64,000 nucleotides of DNA from Benincasa hispida. Its lineage: Eukaryota; Streptophyta; Magnoliopsida; Cucurbitales; Cucurbitaceae. The stretch covers positions 62,544,388-62,608,387 of the forward strand of contig NC_052353.1 in NCBI RefSeq assembly GCF_009727055.1, given 5' to 3'. Under the pieces are notes generated by a model. That model did no database searches and had not been told where the DNA came from. It saw nothing but the letters and a program-made list of their open reading frames with translations. Shown here one piece after another: positions 22,858 through 34,399 of this stretch. The stretch's first letter is position 1; every line of letters starts with the position of its first letter. A program made the translations under genes and the position numbers.

Positions 22858-25130
22858 CTAGAATACTTCTTTAATGATAAAGGGTCCGTACCAGCGCGAC
22901 TTTAACTTGCCAGGAAAGAGCCGTAGCCATGAATTGAAGAGTAAGACTTTTTGTCCAACATGGAGATTTTTACCGCATAGCCTACTGTCATACCACCGTT
23001 TTGCTCGTTCTTTGTATATTTTGGCATTTTCATAAGCTTGCATTCTCCACTCATGAAGCTCGACCAGTTGTAGCTTTCTTGCTTCCCTTGTTGCTTTTAA
23101 ATCAAAGTTAAGCTTCTTTACCACCCACAACGCTTTATGTTCCAGCTCCAATGGAAAATGACATGATTTACCAAATACCAATGAATACGGAGACATGCCT
23201 ATGGGTGTCTTATAGGCAGTTTGGTATGCCTACAACACATCGTCTAGCTTTGTTGTCCAAACCTTTCGCGAAGGCTTTACACCTTCTCCAGTATCAACTT
23301 GATCTCTCGATTGGAAACTTCGGCCTGACCATTCTTCTGCGGATGGTATTTGGTGGCCACTTTGTGGAGGATATTATATTTCAGTAGCAGATTTTTGACA
23401 AAGTAATTGACAAAGTGGGAGCCTTCGTCACTTATTATGACACTCGTGAAAATATTTTTCTTCAAGAATTTGGAGACTACTACTGCATCACTTGCGGCAC
23501 ATACTATTGCTTCTACCCACTTCCACACATAGTCGATGGCTAATAGGGTTGGCAAAAAGACCCGACGGGGATTCCCCGGTTTGACCAGGGATGGGGTCAA
23601 ATTGGGGAATTTATTCGGGGCCCCGTCCGGGCACGGGGTGGGGATGGGGATAGTATCCCCACCCCGACCCTGATCCCAACCCCGACCCTATTCCCGATTA
23701 ATCCCCTACCCCAAATTTATATATATTTTTTTATCCCCTCCCAGTCTCCTCTCGCTCTCTGCAATCTGCAACAAAACATCCCTCTCCTCTCGCTCATCCC
23801 TCCTTCTTGCTCTTGCTCATCCCCCCCCTCTCGCTCTCGCTCATCCTTCCCTCCCGCTCTCGCTCATCCTCCCCTCTCGCTTCAAATGGCGGGGACGGGT
23901 TTGGGGATGGGGGACAATTTCTCCCATGAAGCCAGGGACGCTGGCCCCGACCTTGTTGCCAACCCTAACGGCTAGCAAAATATACTTGTGACCATTCGAA
24001 GGTGGGAATGGTCCCAATCAATGCTCCAGACGTCGAACAACTCTAGTTCTAGAATGATGTTCATGGGGATCGCATGTTTCCATGAAATGTTACCCGTGCA
24101 TTGGCACCGGTCACACTTCATTGCGTAATCTCTGGCATCCTTAAATAAAGTTGGCCAATAGAACCCACTTTGTAAGACTTTTGCTGCGGTGCGCTGCCCT
24201 CTAAAGTGTCCAACATACGATGAATCATGACATTGCGGTAATATGCGTTGATGAGCAGCCTCCGATACACATAGTCGCATAATCTGGTCTGACCTCCTCT
24301 TATACAGATTCGACTCATCCCAATAATAATATTTGCATTCATGTTTGAGCTTCTTCTGTTGGTGGTAGATATACTCTTTTGGAAATTGCTCGCAAATCAT
24401 GAATGCGTTGTGACAATTATCATCAAAGTCAAATTTCCTATCAGCTTCCAACAACGCACTTAGCAATCGTGCTATTTTTGAGAAATCCTTGACAAAACGT
24501 CTATAAAATCTGGCATGCCCCAAGAAACTCCTTACAACCTTTATACTTGTTGGAGGTGGGAGCTTTTCAATTGCTTCTATTTTTTCCTTGTCCAACTCCA
24601 ACCCGTCCCGAGATACCTTGTGCCTCAACACAATGCCCTCCTTCACCATAAAATCGCATTTTTCCCAGTTAAGTACGAGATTCGTCTCCTCACATCTTTT
24701 CAATATCTTCTTCAGGTTGGCAAGACAGACTTCGTATATGTGCCCATAGACAGAGAAGTCATCCATGAATATTTCAATAGAGTTCTTAAGATATGATGAA
24801 AAGATGGCCATCATGCATCTTTGGAACGTGCTCGGCGCATTGTAGAGGCCGAACGGCATGCGGCGAAAAGCAAAAGTTCCGTACGGGCAGGTGAATGTAA
24901 TCTTTTTTTGATCTTCGGGAGCTATCATAATCTGATTATAGCCAGCATACCCATCCAGAAAGCAGTAAAAGTCATTTCCGACTAGACGATCTAGCATTTG
25001 GTCAATGAATGGTAAAAGGAAATGATCTTTCTTATCGTTGCCAAGACAAGCACGTTTGGGGGTTCCAGCTTATTCCCTTAAAGCATTCAGCGTGGTAGTC
25101 CATGCAAATTACGGGTAGGGACACACACAT
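22858..25130 (-). pseudogene. Athila-like pol: reverse transcriptase and integrase, RNase H deleted
   Basis: From high to low coordinates: the start of reverse transcriptase (VICMDYH, then KDHFLLPFIDQMLDR), GYAGYNQIMIAPEDQ, TCPYGTFAFRRMPFGLYNAP, the catalytic FMDDFSVYG (about 24760) and the thumb FLGHARFYRRFVKDFSKIA. At about 24400 the frame passes from FDDNCHNAF directly to MICEQFPKEY, which belongs after RNase H, so that domain is gone without a frame break. The integrase zinc region (HCHDSSYVGHFRGQRTAAK, CDRCQCTGNIS) follows, then a small frameshift near 24015. A MITE interrupts the core after YILLA; beyond it are [20 protein letters not shown] and the C-terminal part ending GPFIIKEVF at 22858, with a frame change near 23230. 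In this family RT copies RNA and integrase inserts the cDNA. Confidence 0.88.
23544..23967. mobile_element. hAT-type MITE, 424 bp, inside the integrase
   Basis: It starts TAGGGTTGGCAA and ends TTGCCAACCCTA, a 12-bp perfect terminal inverted repeat, and is flanked by 8-bp sequences ATGGCTAA and ACGGCTAG that match at six of eight bases, as expected for an aged hAT target duplication. It has no coding capacity. The interior is GC-rich at the ends (GGGGATGGGGA-type runs) and holds a CT-rich array of CTCTCGCTCATCC-like units around 23750-23880. Leaving it out restores the reading order [10 protein letters not shown] of the integrase. Confidence 0.85.
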
Positions 25131-25134
25131 CACG

Positions 25135-27392
25135 AATTGCGCAAGTACAATGGCCCCCGAAAAGGTGGGATGAAAATGGTAGTATCTCCAAACCCGAAAT
25201 AATGGGAAAGCCCCTGAAAAAATACCCACAAAAGGGGACCGTCCACCGCCCGGGGTTTTGGGCGTAATTTGGGCCATGGGGACCTTATACCCAACAAGAC
25301 CACCTTTGAATGCCGGGCAAACCGAAGAAAAGATCAATTTTTTCCCCTTTTTTTTTTACCATTATTCCATTGAAACCAAATGGCCCTGATCGGTTTCTTT
25401 AAGTTCGGAAATGTAACCTCTTTTTTTTATGCTTTTTTTTCTGGGGAATGTTATGCCTTTTTGGGCCTTTATATCAGATTATGAAATAGCTTTCCCCCCC
25501 GAAGAAATCAAAAAAAGATTACATTTCACCCTGCACCGTAACGGAAACTTAATTTAATTTGACTTTTTTATATCCCGCCCGGCAATGCCTTTTTTCGCTC
25601 TTTTAACAATTGCGCACGAGCACGTTCCAGAATATGGCAATGAAATGCCATATTCTCTTTTTCCATTCAATCTTTTAAGGAACTTCTTATTAGAATATTC
25701 ACTCCCCAAATGGATGAAAAAAACTTTTTTCTTCCTTGTTTTCCTAATGGGGGGGCCAACATATAACGAATCTTTTGCCTTGCCCCAACCTGGAAGAAAG
25801 AAAAAAATTATTGGAAAAGAAAATTGTTTTTTTGGGAGGAACGAAATCCCTCCGTTACTTTTTAACTTGGGGAAAAATGCGATTTTTTTTATGGTGGAAG
25901 GGGAGAAGGCCATGGGTGTTTTTTTGAAGGCACCAGGTTAATTTCTTCGGGACGGGTTGGAGTTTTTGGACAAGGAAAAAAAAATAGAAAGGCAATTTTG
26001 AAAAATAAGGCTTTCCCACCCTTCCAACAATGTTTATAAGAAGGTTATTTTGGTAGGAAGTTTATCTTTTGGGGATATTGCCCAGATTTTTTTCTTTAGA
26101 AACGTTTTTTTGTCAAGGGATTTAATTTATTCCTCATAGCAAAACGATTTGGGGTAAGTGGCGGTTTGTTTGGAAAGCTTGATAGGAAAATTTTTTGACT
26201 TTTGGATTGATTAATTGTCCACAAAACCGCTTTTCATGATTTTATATTTTTGGCGAGCCAATTTTTTAATTTTCAAAAGAGTTATATTCTACACCAACAG
26301 AAAGAACAGTATTTCATACATGAACTTTTGCCCAAATATTATTTTTTTATTGGATGAGAAAAAGGTTTTCGAAAATCCTGTTTAGAGGGAAGGTTCAGAA
26401 CCAGATTAAATGCGACTTATGTGGCGTTATCATCGGGAGGGCCTGCGCTCCCATTCCAAACGCGCAATATTACCGCAATTGGTCTAATGGCAATTCATCG
26501 GTTATGGGTTGACAACTTTTTTAGAGGGCAAAAAGCGGCACCCGCAGCAAAAGTCTTTTACAAAAGTGGGTTCTTTTTTATTTTTTTTGCCAACTTTTTT
26601 TATTAAGGGATTTTGCCAGAGTTTTAAAACGCAATGAAAAGTGTTTTTGGGAACCGGTTGCCCAATGCCAAAAACGGGGTTAAAACCAATTTTCCATGGA
26701 AAAACATGGGCGATCCCCATGGAAAACAATCATTCCTAGACTAAGAAAGTTGTCCCCGGACCGTCTGGGAGCATTGAAAATTTTTGGGACCATTTTTCCC
26801 ACCCTTCCCGATGGTCCCACAGTATATTTTTTTGGGGGCTTTAGCCGTTTAGGGGGTTTGGGGCAAACAAAGGTCCCGGGGGGGGGCCCAGGGGCAAAGG
26901 GGGGCCCGTCCCCCCCGTTTTTCCCTGGGCCTTTTTTTTTCATGGGAGAAAAATCCTGTCCCCCCCCATATCCAAAACCCGTCCGCCCATTTTTGAAAGG
27001 TGGGGGATAATTTCCCGGGGTTGGGCGAAACAGGTCCCTTGTAGGGGCCCAATTCCCCCGTTCTTTGTCCCACGGGGGAATTTCCTTCGTGGCCCAGACC
27101 TTCAATGGAGGGGGAAAGAGATGAGCGGGAGGGGAAGAAGAATTGAGGGGAGAAGGGAGGAAGGGGGAGGGGAATTTTGGGGCCAAGGAGCCGCAGGAAT
27201 GAAAAAAAAGGGATGCCAGAGAGAAGGGCGAGGGAGAAAGAGGAATGGAGCAGGAGCGGGAGGAGGGGAAAGGCATGAGCCGGAGAAGCGGGGGAGGGGA
27301 AGGGAATGAGCGAGAAAAGCCGGAGAAAAAGGGGGGGGGGGATGAAAAAAAGCAAAGAAGCAAAGAAGGAGGGATTTGAAAGCCCCGGGGAA
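25135..27392. other. noisy inverted copy of 23.8-25.13 kb, probable assembly artefact
   Basis: Read on the plus strand, this stretch repeats, in the same order, landmarks that the minus strand holds at 23.8-25.13 kb: AAAAAGATTACATTTC (25514), TACACCAACAGAA (26291), the GCACCCGCAGCAAAAGTC segment (26537), TAGTCTAGGAATGAT in reverse complement (26737), GGGAGCATTGAAAATTTTTG, then TTTAGCCGTTTAG, which is the MITE with its own target duplication. The copy is about 2.26 kb against 1.35 kb, the excess being mostly homopolymer-like insertions. It begins with no spacer after the first arm and runs into an N gap. Reading frames inside (for example the proline/serine-rich ones at 26680-27421) are not genes. 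Confidence 0.85.
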
Positions 27393-27417
27393 NNNNNNNN
27401 NNNNNNNNNNNNNNNNN
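27393..27417. other. assembly gap, 25 N
   Basis: A run of 25 undetermined bases closes the noisy inverted stretch. Sequence of the element between protease and reverse transcriptase is presumably missing here. Confidence 0.99.
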
Positions 27418-28710
27418 TCATTCACGTCTCGTCGTCCATAAAATGTCTCATGGCCACGGATGATGTTGAACTTGAAGCTTGTCCCTTCACGGTTTCATGT
27501 ATCTCTATCCTTTGTGAACCATGATCATCTAGCAACGACCTGTTGATAAAAATGGTCGCCAACGATGATGGACTCTTCGTCGGCTTCGTAATCTAAGATG
27601 TGAACCACAAACAAAAAACAAAAAAACAAATACACAGGACAACATCCAGTCGTGCTGGTAATAATAAATTTGTCGATGGTAACCCAGCACGTCCGCTTCT
27701 CCTTTCCCTCTGTATTAGCACCAAGAGATCTTATCTGCTAGTTGCAGAGAGTCACGGTCATGTCGGGCGCAAGTGTCCCAACATTTCATGCTTCAGTAGC
27801 TAGCAGAGGATTCTAGTTGATGCTGGCTCCAAGGTCACCAACTGACTTGCCAATGTCAAACTCCAATGAGCAAGGTATAGTAAAGTACCCTAGAGAAATC
27901 GCTTTTCAGGCTGGGATATTGATTTCAGGCTTTGCTCAAAGCACGTGGCAATTACAAGTGCCTGTATTTCTTCGGGTTCCATAGCTTAGAAATTTCGCAT
28001 GCCAGGTCTCCTCATCGCTTCCTGAACCGGAATTTACATATCAATCTGTTTTAACCATAGTTCAGAACGTTAGTCACTGTACCTGTCATTTTTTTTTTAT
28101 AGTCGTCTCGCGAAAGGTGGAAATCTATCTCTCCCGTGGTCTCTTTCTTTGCTCTGAGGTGGATGCAAATTTCTGGTTCTATCTTCCTCTTTTCCTCCTT
28201 CATTTTCTTTTTGAGTACCGCAATCTCGGGGTTTCATGATAGTACAGCAGTGTTGACGGGTCTCTTCTTCTCCCTCCACCAGTTTTTCCACTCCACAATG
28301 GATGACTGAACTGCTCATTTATGCTTCCCTTGGGTATTGTGTGGATTCTATTGAATCGAGGAAGCCCTTGCGATTTGTTCTTTGCTCAGCGCGCAATCTG
28401 GGACCATCTGTAATTTAAGTTGACCATGGACGTTTCGCCTGATTTGAAGTCAGTTTTTGTTCTTTACTCGATATACAATAGCTCAACAGACATTTCAGGA
28501 GAAGGAATACGCGGTGGTTTGCGAAACTACAGCGATGCTCGTTCTGAACCGTTACTCTTCGCAAAAGAATCGGGTGCGCCCTTCTTTTTGTGCCACAGAT
28601 TGGAATTTTTGCTACTGATTCTTCCACGCAAAGTTGGGGTGGTTTCTCCACCCGGGGTTGTAGGTGTTAGAGAATAGATTATTTTTCATAAAATAAATAG
28701 ACTGTGGATT
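27418..28710 (-). pseudogene. Athila-like gag end and protease remnant
   Basis: On the minus strand the segment SLEFDIGKSVGDLGASIN lies at about 27816-27870; D-L-G-A-S is the aspartic protease active-site motif of this lineage. A stop codon follows directly after ASIN where family members continue LMP. Other parts between here and the gag core are frameshifted and I could not read them as a continuous protein. Confidence 0.6.
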
Positions 28711-29595
28711 CTACGGGCATTCTTCCATTGTGTGTCCTTCACTGCAAGTCGCACACCTTGCATCGGTCTTGTTAATTGCGTTTACTTGCCCAGTATGCGG
28801 CATTGGGCTGTTGATTGTGATTCCCTGAATTAGGTTCATCATTGTGGTCATCTGACTTTGAAGTGATGCGATAGTACCATTGTTTGCGTCATTATCTTTT
28901 ATTCTTAGTCTCTGATCGCTCTCTCTCAAGTCCTCGTGATTTTTAGAGATGCGATTCAGGATGTTCTTAGCCTCATCATATGTTTTTTCTAGAAGACCAA
29001 CAGCAGCTGCCACATTGGAAACGGTCTGCGAAGCGGGATTTAAACCGTGATAAAAGATTTCCATTTGCAAGCAGTCTGGTAATCTGTTGTGTGGACAGTC
29101 CCTGACCAGCCTCTTAAACCTCGCCCGGGCATCACTGAGCGATTCGTCCATGTCTTGTTCAAAATTGGTCATTAGTTTCCTTATTCTAGCATTCTTAGTA
29201 GGTGAGAAATATTTCTTCACAAACTTCTCTACGACCTGTTCCCATGAAGTGATCTCTCCTGGCTCGAGGGAATACGCCCATTTTCTTCCTTGATCACACA
29301 AAGAAAATGGAAACAGAGTTAATCGAACTTCTTCGGCAGAGATATTCGGGAACACAAAATTGTTGCAGATTTTTATAAAGCTCCGGAGGTGGGCGTGCGG
29401 GTCCTCGCCACGCCTTTCTCAAAACTGTCCTGCAGTCTAGGTCATCTGTAGCATCACCGGTTTCATTTCGAATCGGGATCCATCAAGGGCAGGCCTCATG
29501 ATTCCTAGAGAAAATCGTTGAGGTTTGGCGATGCATAGTCTCGAATGGGCCTATTGCGATCGTTTGCTAGTAGGATTGGATTTTCCATGACGTTG
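28711..29595 (-). pseudogene. Athila-like gag
   Basis: The core frame (from about 29390, valine/phenylalanine context NNFVFPNISAEEVRLTLFPF) reads through SLCDQGRKWAYSLEPGEITS, WEQVVEKFVKKYFSP and a long helical region to a zinc-knuckle start CATCSEGHTMEEC (C-x2-C-x4-H-x4-C) near 28715. This is the retrotransposon gag domain that forms the particle. The N-terminal part at 29400-29595 is broken by frame changes and stops. About 214 residues are open without interruption. Confidence 0.8.
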
Positions 29596-29779
29596 TTTTC
29601 GTTTGGTGCTCCGTTTTCAGACTGCTCCGCCATGTCGCCTTTATCTGGCTGTTGTTGTTGGCGACTGTTTCATAGTCTTCGTCAAAACGTCCTCTCAATC
29701 CCCAGGTCATAATTCATCAGAGATTGAGAGCTGCAAAGAAATCATAAAAACTACTGTTAGCACACTGATTTGCCGAAGT

Positions 29780-29796
29780 CCCCGGTAACGGCGCCA
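29780..29796 (-). other. primer binding site, tRNA-Asp type
   Basis: On the minus strand TGGCGCCGTTACCGGGG lies six bases inside the 5' LTR end. It differs at one position from the complement of the plant tRNA-Asp 3' end, the primer commonly assigned to Athila-type elements. Confidence 0.8.
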
Positions 29797-29802
29797 AAAA
29801 CT

Positions 29803-31538
29803 TGATGCGTTATTTTATGTGATGAAATTATGGAATGAGATGCGGTGATAGAAATGCGTTGAGCAATAAGTTTTCTCAGTNGAGATGCGGTGATAGAAAT
29901 GCGTTGAGCAATAAGTTTTCTCAGTGGAATCCAAGTATAAACCCCACTGAGTTTCCTGGTAAGTCCAGGGTCGAACTTAACGACTAGGGAAAACGATACG
30001 CGGTGATAATTTTCCAAAAGACTTTTCGGTAACCGGCAAATTAAATAGTTGTTTGGTGTTGTTGTTTGCGGTATAAAATAAATGTATGTGGCAGATTTGA
30101 GAAAAGTTAGATTATGTGGTAGATACACTGAGTATGCGGAGGAACAGGTTGAGAAGGTCTTTCGCTAGCGTTTCCCGGGAATGCGTTAAACTATTCGATC
30201 ATGCTACACTCATGCGACAGAAAATCATTTTCCAATGCAAATGCGGTGCTCTTACTTCTAGGACGCATGTGTTAAATGCAACAATGTCTATAGAGCTTAT
30301 TCCTAAGTCTCTATTCTTTTACTATGCGATGATGCAAGATGCACACAAAGACAAGGTGACTGCACACAATCATATCCTATCTCTAGGATGCATGCGATGC
30401 GTTAATAGCAAACAGTATTTATTCCTAAGCTTCTATTTCTTGATTATGCATTCTAACCTGACTCTCCCGAGCTTAGATTCTAACTTGACTTTCCTAAGCC
30501 TAGATGTTGTCCTTAGTCTACCCTCCTGAGTATCTCTAATGGACGAATGAAGCATACATAATACAAAACAATCACATAGAATGAAGATCCCCAGTTATGC
30601 TAGCTAAGTGCTTCTCGACCCATTCAACATATTTAGCTACTCATGCGTAATAAACAGAGAGTGAACAGATATAAAGAAGTAAATTCCATTTCTATAGATA
30701 AGTTGAGTACAAAATGGCAATGGAAGATAAGGATGGAGAGCCTGGTAGCAATCCCTTGCTTCCCAAGGCCTTTACACTGTCAATTCTATTATGTTCAAAA
30801 TATATTCTTGCTTCCATAGAAGTTGGCCCTCTCTCCGATCTCGACGCTTCCAACACTCTCCTAAGTTCACTGGAATGATCTATCGACACAATCTCGCTTC
30901 TCTCGCTTCTGCCTTAAAATAAAAATAAAAATGTAAGAACAAGGCTATTCTAACTATCTAGAAAATTATCTAAGTATCCGCACTATCCAAACTCCTTAGC
31001 TGAAGTTGCCTTTGGTATTTATAGAGCTTTGGGGTGAAAGACGGCTTCTCTCTTATGATTGCATAGATGGGATGGCTTTAATTCTCTGACTGATGCGCCG
31101 AGTATTTGTCATCGAAAAGCTGAATGCACTTGCTACAGTAGACCGTTAGCAGCTTGTCAACTTAATTTGGACTCGACCGTCATCAGCTTTCTATCCCATC
31201 GGGATTACTTATGCTTTTCACCCAGATATGCCCACCAAGTTGCGGCGACTCTATGCAGCAATCTTCTTGAGCAGATGTTTGCGAGCACAAATTACCGTAA
31301 AGACTTGCGGTAATGCTGTGCTTGATCGTTGATTTCTTGTGATCGCGCTTTCCACCTTACGTCAATGCATATTCTGTATAAAAATACCAAAGTTAACTGT
31401 TTTTATGCGATGAACGCATGCGACTATAATGTCATGAACTTAATGCTTTTTGGACGCAATCTTATATATTTTATCAACACAAACCTTCATTGTTTAATAA
31501 CTTAGCACTGTAATAACGTGCATTTCTGTCCGTTATCA
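29803..31538 (-). repeat. 5' LTR of the Athila-like element
   Basis: 1736 bp, TGATGCG...GTTATCA on the plus strand. It is longer than its partner partly because of the 44-bp duplication around the N at 29881 and an extra AACTTAGCACTGT-like insertion near 31500. Confidence 0.9.
29837..29925. other. exact 44-bp duplication around a single N
   Basis: The 44 bases before the N (29837-29880) are repeated exactly after it (29882-29925). The other LTR has this unit once. This looks like two contig ends joined with an uncollapsed overlap. Confidence 0.8.
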
Positions 31539-31543
31539 TGGCC

Positions 31544-32440
31544 CAATCAGACCACAAACGAATAAGAATTGTTAAAAGGAATCGTAACAACCTTTATTCC
31601 TTTTTATTAATCTTCCTGTGTGGCTCTTCTTTGTGTCGTGGTGGACGTAGTCTGATGTGTGTTTTTTAACCCATCCTTGTTGGCAATTACTCTATCAAAC
31701 TTGCGGAGAGGTCAACGACGCCAAGTTTACACCATAAGCATGAGAATTTAGAGTGTGTTAAAGGCTTCGTGAGACAATTGGTCAACTGATCAGAGGACAG
31801 AACAGATCTAACTTCAAGTTTGCTTTTGAGAAATTGATCATGCACAAAGTGCACATTAATTTCTGTGTGCTTGGTTTTAGCATGGAACATAGGATTAGTT
31901 GCAAGAGCCCCACACTGATATTATCACACCAGATGATAGGCTTGTGAGAGGGTGACTGTTGAATTTCAACTAGGAGTTGCTGAATCCAAATGATTTCTTA
32001 AAATATGTGAGCAAGGGCACGATACTCAGACTCTATGTTGGACCGTACGACCGCTGTCTACTTTTTCGAGGACCAAGAGACAATATTGTTGCCCACAAGC
32101 ACACAATAAGCAACCACAGATTTACTATCATCGATGTTTGATGCCTAGTCAACATCAGAATAGGCTGATATAGCAAGACGAATGTTGGTTTGGAAGCGTA
32201 ATCCATAATTTCTTGTGCCATTGATATACCAAAGTACATGCTTGGTTGCTTACCAATGAACGTCAGTTGGAGTTTTCAGAAATTGACTTAGGTGATTCAT
32301 AATGTAAGAATACTCGGTCTCGTGTGGGTTAAGTATTGAAGTGCCCCGATTGTGCTTCAATACATATATGGTTCAGAGAGAGGAACACCATTAGACAGCA
32401 AAAAGATGTTTACCCAGTGAGTAAGGTGAGACCACTGGTT
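31544..32440 (-). pseudogene. copia element B: end of reverse transcriptase, RNase H and LTR part
   Basis: On the minus strand, from 32400 downwards: remnants of the RT end (DGVPLSEPYMY, IGALQYLTHTRP), then MAQEIMDYASK, a frame change, ISAYSDV and VAYCVLVGNNIVSW of RNase H, and the C-terminal stretch TKHTEINVHFVHDQFLKSKL with the end NCLTKPLTHSKF. Several stops and frameshifts are present. The stretch 31544-31686 is likely the start of its 3' LTR, cut by the Athila insertion. The rest of the element upstream of RT is absent; at 32469 it meets the LTR of element A. Confidence 0.7.
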
Positions 32441-32468
32441 TTAAATCAATTAAATCTATCCTCTGAAG

Positions 32469-34272
32469 TGATGGAACATAAAGAATGCATACACAGTGGA
32501 AGCAATGAAAACGAAAACATTCTAATTGCAATAAAAATAAGAATAAGCATGCAAAAAGGATAGAAAATACAATCTTTGAAGACTCCACTACAATCTTCCT
32601 CTCCCGAGCTCGATCGATACCACCAACGGTAAATCTTGCTATTCTTCAGTTGAAGAACACGGTTGTGGGAAAGTTATGTTTGTGAAAATAAGGGGTTTTT
32701 ACTATAGAAAAAAAGGAGAGTAAAGAAAAAATAATGTGGAAGAAAAAGGTAAAAAGTAAAGGAAGCACTAGTCTTGCAAATTTCAAGAACCAAGCTTTTT
32801 GTAGAGAAAATACATGCAAAATTCGATTTTGCATGTCTTCCACCTCAAACTCCACTAGCATGTAATCTCTAGGTGTCAAGCTTGGGAAAAGCCACTTCAA
32901 AGTCCACTTAGTTAGTGGGAAAATCCAACAATTGGATTTTTCCACTAACAATTTTTTTTTTTATTAAAAAAAATGAACTACGATTTTCAAATTTTGGAAA
33001 TTATTTAATTAAAACAATTTTAATTAAATAAAAAAATTTAATATCATGTATTAAAGTTTTAAGACACCTAGCTTTGATTAATCACATTAATCAAGTTTAA
33101 AAAAATACTTTAATGCTAATGATCAAGTATACTCTAAAAATTAATTAATTAATTAATTGTAAATTATATCTCATATAAAATACAATATTTCCTTAAGACC
33201 AGATTTGAACATTTCAAATTCTTACTTCACCTAATTGTTCAATTTTGTCTATATTGAGCTAACAAGGAGACCTAATGGACCTACAGATCATGGGCTCCAA
33301 CGATCCGAGACTAACCGGTCAAAATCTTTAACCTAGTTAATCAACATTCATTAACTAATAGAACTGTCCACTATAGCCAGTAGTTGCACTTCCCTCACTA
33401 TAGATATATTATGTGTCCATTTGATATAGCTGTCATTAATAAGTTGATCTTTCACAGGTTGTTCGTAACCTCAATTAGGTCAAATACCAAAATACCCCTG
33501 AGTTACATCTTTTCTCCTTAAGTACCGTTGTCCCTCTAATGAACAATTGATTTAGGATCATAATCACTAAATCCATTCCCCCTCAGCCCAACGAGAGGAT
33601 GGGGCCCCTTGTTCAAGACTCGGGATCAACCTTTAAGGGAACAACCTTTCTACTATCCCTAAAATGGGTAAGAGTGAATTCCATATTGCAAATTCTATGC
33701 CCCCAACCATTTACCCGGTCTTATCCCTGAAATGGAAGACATATTGAGCAGCGACGCTGGGCTTACCCTTACCTATGCAGATCAAGGGACAATCGCAAAT
33801 AAATAGGAGTTCATAGACAGCTCAGGATTTAAATCAAGTTATCTAGGTCATCAAGAAGTGAGATTAATCAGTGTTTATAGTAAACAGTATTAATACGTAA
33901 TAGTTATTATTTCATGGTCTATATTACACAATCTCATTCTATAGAACACCCCCACTCACATGTCTCTAATGAACAAACTGATCACATCGTTTGTGACACT
34001 TTACAACATTTGTAACAATCATTAAGCGGGCCATATTCGATAGTATCTCCAGAAATAGGTACCCAACCTAATCTAAGTACTACAGATGATTTAGGCTATT
34101 TTTCTCAAACTTAGTTTATATCTCCACATAAAGTCCAAGTATTCAAAACAGTAGCCAATGGTTCATAGTTTATTGGATTTAGAGTTATTAAACAATCAAT
34201 AACACTTGTCTGAATAAACTTCATATATGTTTACTGTACAAAACTACGAGTTTTAGGACATACAACCCAACA
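32469..34272 (-). repeat. 3' LTR of copia element A, 1804 bp
   Basis: On the minus strand it starts TGTTGGGTTGTATGTCC and ends ATGTTCCATCA, and lies directly downstream of the pol of element A, after a polypurine-like AAGTGGGAGTT (34273-34283). A second similar tract, GCAAGTGGGAGAAAATG, lies about 100 bp further in (near 34370). It is related to the solo LTRs at 11847-13777 and 40566-42655. Confidence 0.75.
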
Positions 34273-34399
34273 AACTCCCACTTGGACTAAAACTCCTAGT
34301 GGGTTACAACAAAGTTGAGTACTGTGAGAGAAAATTAAATACAATAAACTAGGGCATCTCATACCCACATTTTCTCCCACTTGCCTTATTTATTCTACA

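Larger units (their letters stand above)
19687..31538 (-). mobile_element. Ty3/gypsy retrotransposon, Athila-like, complete ends
   Basis: Two related LTRs (19687-21347 and 29803-31538) start TGAT and end ATCA, and the whole is flanked by an exact TGGCC target duplication (19682-19686 and 31539-31543). Next to the 5' LTR lies a tRNA-Asp-type primer binding site. In transcription order come gag, an aspartic protease remnant, an assembly gap with a noisy inverted stretch, reverse transcriptase, integrase, and a 1.5-kb noncoding 3' region. The RNase H domain is missing and a MITE sits in the integrase, so the element cannot move by itself. It inserted into the LTR of copia element B. Confidence 0.88.

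Noticed and set aside
25554..25941. Overlapping reading frames of about 118 residues on both strands
   Set aside because: They are frames through a distorted reverse transcriptase copy and show no domain of their own.
26680..27421. Long proline/serine-rich reading frames on the minus strand
   Set aside because: They lie in the noisy inverted copy of the MITE region and some run into the N gap; composition and origin explain them fully.
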